NCBI GenBank assembly: GCA_963920575.1
Contig: OY986967.1
Location: 25,437,648-25,501,647, forward strand
Direction of reading: 5' to 3'
Source of the DNA: Narthecium ossifragum
Taxonomy: Eukaryota > Streptophyta > Magnoliopsida > Dioscoreales > Nartheciaceae
Length of the DNA stretch: 64,000 nucleotides
This document shows, piece after piece, positions 57,821 through 64,000 of the stretch. Each line of letters opens with the position of its first letter. The stretch's first letter is position 1. The position numbers were made by a program, and so were the translations under genes. Below the pieces are notes generated by a model. The model had not been told where the DNA came from. It worked only from the letters and a program-made list of their open reading frames with translations, and ran no database searches.

Positions 57821-59954
57821 ATGTCGGTAAGAAATTTTCCATCGCAATCTTGTTCCATTTGTATGCGGGATTCGTTGTTGGTGGTTTATTGGAAGGATTG
57901 ATGGCATGAGAAAGTTTTTTTCTTGTTTTGGATGCTGGTTTTGAGAAATTTATGTGGTGAAATCTCATCTTATTCCATGTGTATCAGGGATTGGTCGATG
58001 TTGGTTTGTTGGAAGTATTGATGGCATGAAAAAGTTTCTCTTTTTTAGCTGTTTTTCATGAGAAATTTTTATGATATGATCTCATCTTATTCTCTGTGTA
58101 GGCGGGATTGGGTCTTGTTGGTTTATTGTGAGGATTGGAGGCATGAGAAGTTTTCTTGTTTTAGTTTGCTTCTCATGTTTTTTTTTTCAGGTTGTTTCTT
58201 TTCTTGGTGCATTCTTTTGGTTTGTAAGGAGGGTGTGTTTGTATTGATGTTTGGCGTGGTGGTGTTTATTGATAACTTGTTCGTATGAGCTCCTGAAGGG
58301 AAATGTGGATGTTTTATGTAGTTTGCGTTGGATAATATTCATCAGAGCTATGTTTGTTTTGGCACCTAATGAAGATTTATTTGCTTTCTTTCTAATTGTT
58401 CAGATCCTCAGCCATGTAGCTGATATTATAATAGGTAGATTTGTGTTCTTTGGCTTGCTTTGAGGTTTTGGGATGATGCCTTAACTGCAATGCATATTGC
58501 TTAATGCTCGTGGCTTTAGAAGTTCATGAGATCAATCTCCGGCTAGTATACTCTTAGAAATTTTCATGTGGATTGGGAAATAAAACAAAAGTGTTCTCTT
58601 TATGAAACAAACGTTCAAATTATATGGTGGTCTTTAAGATGGAGCCTCTGTAACCGATGACTATCATCCACTTCCTCCAAACAATGGTTTAGTATTAACA
58701 GTTAATTTGAAATGAATGTTCTATACATGCAGTGGTCTTCAATGTGGGCCGTCTTTTTGGCTGAAGGCTTGAATCTTTTTCTCACACATGTGTATTGGGA
58801 TTGATAAATGGTTGAGAAGGTACCATGTATCAAGTTATCCACATTGTCTGGAGGCATAAGGATGTGTGATTTCAATCTTTATTTTCTAATTCCTTCTATC
58901 AGTCTTGGAAGCTGATACTTGCCGCAGCAATGCAGATCAGGACACTTCCATTTGTCTAGGCTCCCTTGGAGATAAGTCTCAGTAATTCATTTGAAAACAT
59001 TTTGCGCATAGAAATTAGAGATTATTTGTCCGCAACAAGCTGTTCTTGAAAATTTTGGCTGCATTCTATGGTTAAGTATTCAGATCATTATTATTCAGAC
59101 GATTTGAGTTTTAATTTTCCCAAGTTAATAATCTTCAGTTTGACTGTTGTTCTTGTTACATAGATTGCTGTTCTTACTTGATATTCTTATTTTGCATTTT
59201 CTGTAGTTCGTGTCGTCACCATTTAAGTTAGAAAGTGTGTTCAGTTAACCATCCTAGTGATTGATCTAGTTGTTATCTTCATCCATAAGCACAAATCTCG
59301 GAGTAATCTCAATCCTTTCAAGCTGCGAAGTGTATTCAGCTAACCATCCTAGTGATTGATCTACTTGTTATGATTAGTGGATGGTTGTTTTGCTATTTAA
59401 ATTAAGGGGTTTACGAAAAATTACATGTACATATTGACCAGCTGCTATTGATACCAGCACTTGTCTAGAGATAATGAAGGGGTAATTGCAGTTTTTTTTG
59501 CACACATAGCTATCTAAGACTCTGACAAGAACTTTTTGCCTGTTCCAGCAGGACAAGGGCAGGCCGTTGCCAAAGTTTGGTGAGTGGGATGTTAATGACC
59601 CTGCTTCTGCTGAGGGATTTACGGTGATATTCAACAAAGCCAGAGACGAGAAGAAGACAGGCGGCAATTCCCAGGGATCAAACTCTCCAGGAAAGGATCA
59701 GTCTGCATATAAGAATGGGCATTTTGATAATAAGCCCAGTGGGGTGAGTTCTTTTGTCATCTAATCTTCTGTATTCAGTTGAATAAGATGCTGAAATTTG
59801 ATTTATTCTTAACGTCAGCATAAGTTTAGCACTAAGGAATGAACTTTTCTACTCAAGCCTGAGTTATTGCTAGTATGCCTTTAGTAATTTGTCAGTTTGT
59901 CATCTGCAGAAGAAGTGGTTCTGTTGTATTCAACCTAGTCCTGCAGAGCCCTGA
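57821..59954 (+). CDS. RIN4/NOI-domain protein
   Basis: Three exons: 57821-57826 (ATGTCG only), 59552-59743 and 59910-59954, giving 80 aa. The product is a small NOI-type member of the RIN4 family. These are membrane-associated proteins in immune and exocytosis pathways; the family motif is the site cut by the bacterial effector AvrRpt2. Visible: KGRPLPKFGEWDVND (the PxFGxW core), ASAEGFTVIFNKARDEKK, a Gly/Ser/Asn-rich linker, and the C-terminal KKWFCCIQPSPAEP with a CC pair of the kind that is acylated. The 6-nt first coding exon and 1.7-kb first intron fit NOI genes. The acceptor of intron 1 is a tandem ccagcag, so an alternative exon starting at 59549 would add one Gln after Ser2. Confidence 0.9.
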
Positions 59955-61005
59955 TGACCATGCAACAGACCTTTTGAAGCTTGTTGAGGAGATGTCAATT
60001 TTGCAGGATCTTCACCTGAGTCCATCACTTTGATGATGATGTTGGCGCATCAGGTTTCCACAGTTCTGTTTGTTGTGAGAGAGAGTGCGTGCTACAGAGA
60101 GGGAGGGAGAGAGTGATGTGGTGATGCATTTTTTGAAATCATGAGTGTGCTTGTTCTTATTATCTCTACGATCTGAAACATCTGTTCATTTGGTTTAGTA
60201 TGATTCTTTCATCTACTATTGTGGTATGAGATCGGCTTTTGCTTGTCATTTGTTGTGTATTATACAAGTGCTGACAATCCTCTGGAATGGAAGGCAGTAT
60301 ATGATACATCCATCTACCAATCTTTAGGCTTTGACAAGGAAGCAGAGTTCAAATCAAACTTGTTATCTTGCTGTCAGGATTGTCACATGGTCATGAAAAC
60401 TATGTTTTCTTGGCAAATTTTGCGCTAAGCCAATTATAAAGTTTAGATGAAAACAGATCTCCTGGAAGTCAATCCTATATCGATTACATAGTCGCACTGC
60501 CAGAAAAGACCACCATATTAGCAAGAAAACAGAGGTTTTGAGATGTGGTGCCAACGCACAGTTGCATACTTTGATAGTACTGAGACAAACAATGTTAACA
60601 AGTCTTGAGAAAAATTGCAGTTCACAATGTTTAAAGTTGCTTGTATGCTATGGAAGACCTAAACCCTTGATGTTCCAAGTTTTCGCTCGAAAAGACGCCG
60701 CAAGAGGTACACTTGTAATACACTAGCCCCAACAAGTGCTGCAGATTCAACCAGTGCTTTCTGAATCGCTCTGCTGCTCATCACTTTCTTCACTGCAAAA
60801 TCACAATTCAAGTTATTATATGGATTTGAGATTTTCTATGATTTTTTCCCCTGAAATTGTTTCAAGGACTTCCTTGAGTTCTGACAATGTCACCTGATGG
60901 TCACAATTATCACCCTTTGAAATTCCAATCAACATGCTACTTCTTAAAACCCTTTTGGCTTTTAAAATCATGCTATTGTGTTTCTGATCGTGGCTATCGA
61001 AGTAA
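59955..61005. other. Downstream of the NOI gene
   Basis: Presumed 3' UTR (gagagagggagggagagag near 60095) and spacer. Small frames at 60219-60728 show no family features. Confidence 0.45.
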
Positions 61006-61105
61006 AGTAGGGTGGGGGGGTGCGCTGCCGGGGGGGGGGGGAGGTGGGATTAGGGGGGGGGGGGGATTAAGGGGGTTTGATTTAAGGGAGATTTATGGGG
61101 GGTTT
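61006..61105 (+). repeat. G-rich tract
   Basis: Successive runs of 6-13 Gs (ggtgggggggtgcgctgccg, then G12, G13, G5 and G6 runs) over about 100 bp, a strong G-quadruplex-forming pattern on the plus strand. Confidence 0.85.
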
Positions 61106-61434
61106 AGGGAGGGGTATTTTGGTCCCCTTCCTAGTTTAGAGTACTAAAACACTTAAGAACTGTTATAGGGGACTAAATAACAAGTAGGGGTCACTTAAAG
61201 GACTAAGCAACAAATCCCCCAAGTATTAACAACATCTTTCGCTGTCAGGCACGAACCAAATGTTAGCTTGTGAGGTTCTTGGGAAATCCATAATTTCCGT
61301 CTTTATATCAGTCTTAACTGTTTAGCCAGATCAGCTTTGAACTCAATCTGCATTGTCTCAAGACCTATTTACAGCGTGACCTTCGTCTTCTTCTTTCCCT
61401 CCCCTCTTGACTCCTGAGAAAGAGAAGAGACTAA

Positions 61435-61820
61435 GGCCATGTTTGGTTGTCTATTCTATTTGGGAATCAGAATGAGAATTCCAGCAAACAAGGAATTTCA
61501 AGCGTTTGGTTGCCAAGTGGATCTGGAAATGACCCTATTTGAAGCAACTATGGGTTCCCATTTATAACATGAGAATCCTGCATTCCCCCTCTTGTGAAAC
61601 ACGCATGTTTACTCAATTAACATTTCTACCCTTCACTTAGCTAATTATTATTTGATTAAATTAATACTATCCATTGGATCAAGTATTAATAAATTAATAC
61701 AATTCATTTTTTGATTAAATTAGGGGTTTATTACATACATATACCCCTAAAAAGTTGTGATATTATATACGTACCACGACATCCAATATATTATGTATGT
61801 AATATCGCAAATTTTTAAAG

Positions 61821-61874
<54 letters not shown>

Positions 61875-62390
61875 ATCATCCTTATAAGATAGCAAGGTAG
61901 TTATACCATTGTCCTATTATCACTCCTTTATCCTACGTGGCATCCTATGTGGCACCTGACATTCTACATGGCATCCTATGTGGCCTGGGTGATTGGTTAG
62001 AGGTAGTGGGTGGGTGGTTGGTTAGGAATAGTAGATGGGTGGTTACCCTACCAGGTGGTAGGGGGCACCACTAGTATATATATATATATATATATGTAAT
62101 AAACACTTAAATTACTAACCACCATTTTATTATTTAGTTGACAAAGAGATAAATACTTTTATCTTTAGTAGTAAAAAAATTATATTCCCTATTCTTTTAT
62201 TTTTATGAATCTATGTTATTAAAGAAAAAAAATATTTTAATCTTTTAGTTTATATTCCCATCCCCATTCCCACATTCAAATGCGTACCAAACACTTTACA
62301 AATAACGTTCCCATTCTGGTTCCTGTACATCCCAAACGCCCACAATTCCATTCTCATTCCCGTGTTTATTCTCATTCTGGCATTAGGTAA
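61435..62390. mobile_element. Possible nested foldback element with (TA)n tracts
   Basis: The left part (taaggccatgtttggttgtc, gaatcagaatgagaattcc) and right part (ccattctcattcccgtgttt attctcattctggcatta) are loosely complementary in gaatgagaat-type motifs, suggesting old inverted ends. Inside are (TA)n runs at about 61826-61873 and 62076-62095 and a separate inserted AT-rich piece. No coding sequence. Confidence 0.4.
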
Positions 62391-62914
62391 TTTGCTCACC
62401 GATCTCATGTTTGTAGCTATTATGATTATTCTATCTTTGATGGTCTCCTATCGATCATTCTCATGTTTTTTATAGTGATCAGTTGGGGGTTATGGTGATC
62501 GTTCTTAGGCTTTTCCTCTTGCCGATCGTTATTATGCTTTCTAGATATATCTTAGGGTTTTGGTTTACCTTTCTATCTTTGATCGTGGATTGTGGTTTGA
62601 TTTTTGTTCGATCGTCGAGTGATAGCAGTAAGAAGAAGCTACCAAGAACTGGAAAGAGACATTTCTTCTCGTTCAATTAGGTCGTACATATTACATACGG
62701 TAATCCCCAAGGAAAGAGAAATTTGTGTGGTTGACCAGTGAAAAAGCTAAGAAGAACATCATGCTGCTAAAAGGAGTTTCTTGTGCCTTCAAAACAAAGG
62801 AAGGGGAGGATAAAGCAAATCCACTCATATTATGTGATTCTTTTGCGATTATCTTTAGAGCTGGCCTGAATTAGTGTTGTTTAGGCATGTGTGAGGCCTG
62901 AATTCACCTTACTA
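62391..62914. other. Intergenic DNA
   Basis: The frames at 62479-62680 on either strand carry no recognisable domain. Nothing else is seen. Confidence 0.4.
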
Positions 62915-63071
62915 GTGTGACTGGAACTTTCTCAAAGGTGCTTCGAAAAATTCACCAATGCCAAGAGGTTTTTCTGTCTAACACAAAAAACATGTATAAC
63001 CTTTATGGGAAGCAAAACCTATTGGCATTGGTGAATTTTTCAAAGCATCTTTGAGAAAGTTCCAGTCACAC
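62915..63071 (+). repeat. 157-bp near-perfect hairpin (possible small-RNA precursor or mini-MITE)
   Basis: The arm at 62915-62973 (gtgtgactggaactttctca...) and the arm at 63013-63071 are reverse complements over about 59 bp with about 5 mismatches, separated by a ~39-bp loop. No protein coding is evident. Confidence 0.8.
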
Positions 63072-63147
63072 CGGTGGACATTTTTTTTATTATTATTAGT
63101 TCAGCCGAAGCTAGGTACAACTACATACTACATCTCATCAGATACTA

Positions 63148-63780
63148 TCATGATCTATCACCAAGCGCCCAATCAAATCCAGATCGGTTTATACGACACC
63201 ATCTGGCCAGCTCATCTGCACGCTCATTACAAGTTGTAGGAATGTAAAGGAACAAGATAAATTCAAAACATGATACCCTACTCCAAATCTCTCTTACGAG
63301 TCCACCGATCTCATCCGGCCACAACTTTCTTCCGTTCAGAATATCTACAGCAACATGACAATCAGATTCAATTATGACCTGCCTTTCCTGTCTTTCCTCA
63401 GCCAGCCGGATAGCTATTAGCACTGCCTTCATCTCCGTCTCTAGTATAGAGCTTGTCTCTACCACTTCACCGTGAGCCCATTGCACCTCCCCTTCTTTCC
63501 CGAGCGCCACCATTCCCGCCGCCGCTTCGCCGGAACATAGATCATAAGATGCATCCCCCTGAATCAATAGCGCCTGTCCATTCCTCAACTGCTCTGTCAA
63601 CTTCTTCATAGGATGATGTCTAGGTAAGTTGAGTACCTCCTCTGCAAGTCTGATCGCCCGCCGAGACATTGGACTAACCATTGGCGTGTGAGTTCGAAGG
63701 CATTCAAAAATGACGCTGGTACTTCGAACAGCTTGAAATTTAAATGCCTTGGGCCTCGGAACGTTTATTGATCTATGCAA
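63148..63780 (-). CDS. RNase H-like (RVT_3) protein, LINE-derived
   Basis: 210-residue frame. The RNase H fold of plant LINE-type retroelements is recognisable from about residue 70: LIQGDASYDLCSGEAAAGMV (first Asp), LETEMKAVLIAIRLAEE (Glu), VIIESDCHVAVDILNG (Asp) and CNERADELARWCR (last Asp). All four acidic catalytic positions are therefore present. The preceding ~70 residues are typical linker. No reverse transcriptase lies upstream within 220 bp of the window edge. It may be a fragment of a LINE or a stand-alone RNase H-like gene; such short plant genes are common and mostly uncharacterised. Confidence 0.65.
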   Translation of the reverse strand: MHRSINVPRPKAFKFQAVRSTSVIFECLRTHTPMVSPMSRRAIRLAEEVLNLPRHHPMKKLTEQLRNGQALLIQGDASYDLCSGEAAAGMVALGKEGEVQWAHGEVVETSSILETEMKAVLIAIRLAEERQERQVIIESDCHVAVDILNGRKLWPDEIGGLVREIWSRVSCFEFILFLYIPTTCNERADELARWCRINRSGFDWALGDRS

Positions 63781-64000
63781 TGGTTAGTCCAATGTCCACC
63801 CAAATCAAGCTAGCCATGCCACGGAAAGCCTAGTAAGTCCAGACTAGCCCAAAATAGCCCAGCCCATAACAGCCCGTCTATCCCAATCCAACCCAGCACA
63901 AACTATCCCTCAATTTTTTCACGCCGTTTTAATTTATGTTTTCTATCATGTAGTTGTAGATCTATGATACAAGGCACAACTAATGTGCCTGAGTTTACTA
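63781..64000. other. Window edge, no feature recognised
   Basis: Contains cagcccataacagcccgtct-type low-complexity sequence. The upstream part of the RNase H element, if any, would lie here and beyond. Confidence 0.35.

Overview
Nuclear DNA of a flowering plant, probably a monocot. The evidence is spliced plant genes with GT-AG introns, a GC-rich intronless glycosyltransferase of the UGT708 type next to AT-rich intergenic DNA, and abundant Mutator-like (MULE), hAT-like and Tourist-like elements, LTR remnants and LINE remnants. The species cannot be fixed from the sequence. There is one assembly gap of 200 N at 19803-20002.

Host genes that can be modelled are: a UGT708-like UDP-glycosyltransferase (14948-16342, single exon); a MED30-like Mediator subunit gene of which only the first two coding exons are visible (33403-32632, minus); a 173-residue membrane protein with a mitochondrial-looking N-terminus (35475-38726, 3 exons, with a solo LTR in intron 1); a chloroplast-type SET-domain protein methyltransferase of the Rubisco LSMT family (39279-45561, 12 exons, about 500 aa); indole-3-glycerol phosphate synthase (50470-56335, 10 exons, about 401 aa, with one GC-AG intron); and a RIN4/NOI-domain protein (57821-59954, 3 exons). 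A HAD phosphatase pseudogene of the PECP1/PPsPase type (48593-49880) is split by a solo LTR with a perfect 5-bp target duplication.

The first 35 kb is mostly mobile DNA. It holds the 5' part of a MuDR-type transposase running off the left edge (1-873, minus); a Pack-MULE with ~510-bp terminal inverted repeats (3513-8457) carrying intron-containing pieces of a CAX cation/proton exchanger, an ABCC transporter nucleotide-binding domain and a GRF-zinc-finger protein; an internally deleted MULE with ~480-bp TIRs (9897-13560); an LTR-retrotransposon-like block (17601-20357); and a large composite element (about 21.9-31.7 kb). The composite element encodes, convergently, a MULE transposase killed by two stop codons and an 11-exon Ulp1-type (C48) cysteine protease gene that is still open. 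Dozens of short GAGAGAAAAC-containing repeats are interspersed through it, and it carries a captured PhoD-like phosphatase fragment.

The most striking structure is the right end of this composite element. A 1,075-bp segment (31492-32566) holding the first visible exon of the Ulp1 gene plus copies of the last two exons of the SET gene aligns without gaps to 44460-45534, 12,968 bp away in the same orientation. This implies very recent movement of element and host exons together, into or beside the MED30 gene, whose remaining exons are not found in the window. The whole 12-kb insertion-like block is bracketed by two direct copies (20692-21855 and 33858-34983) of a 1.15-kb sequence.
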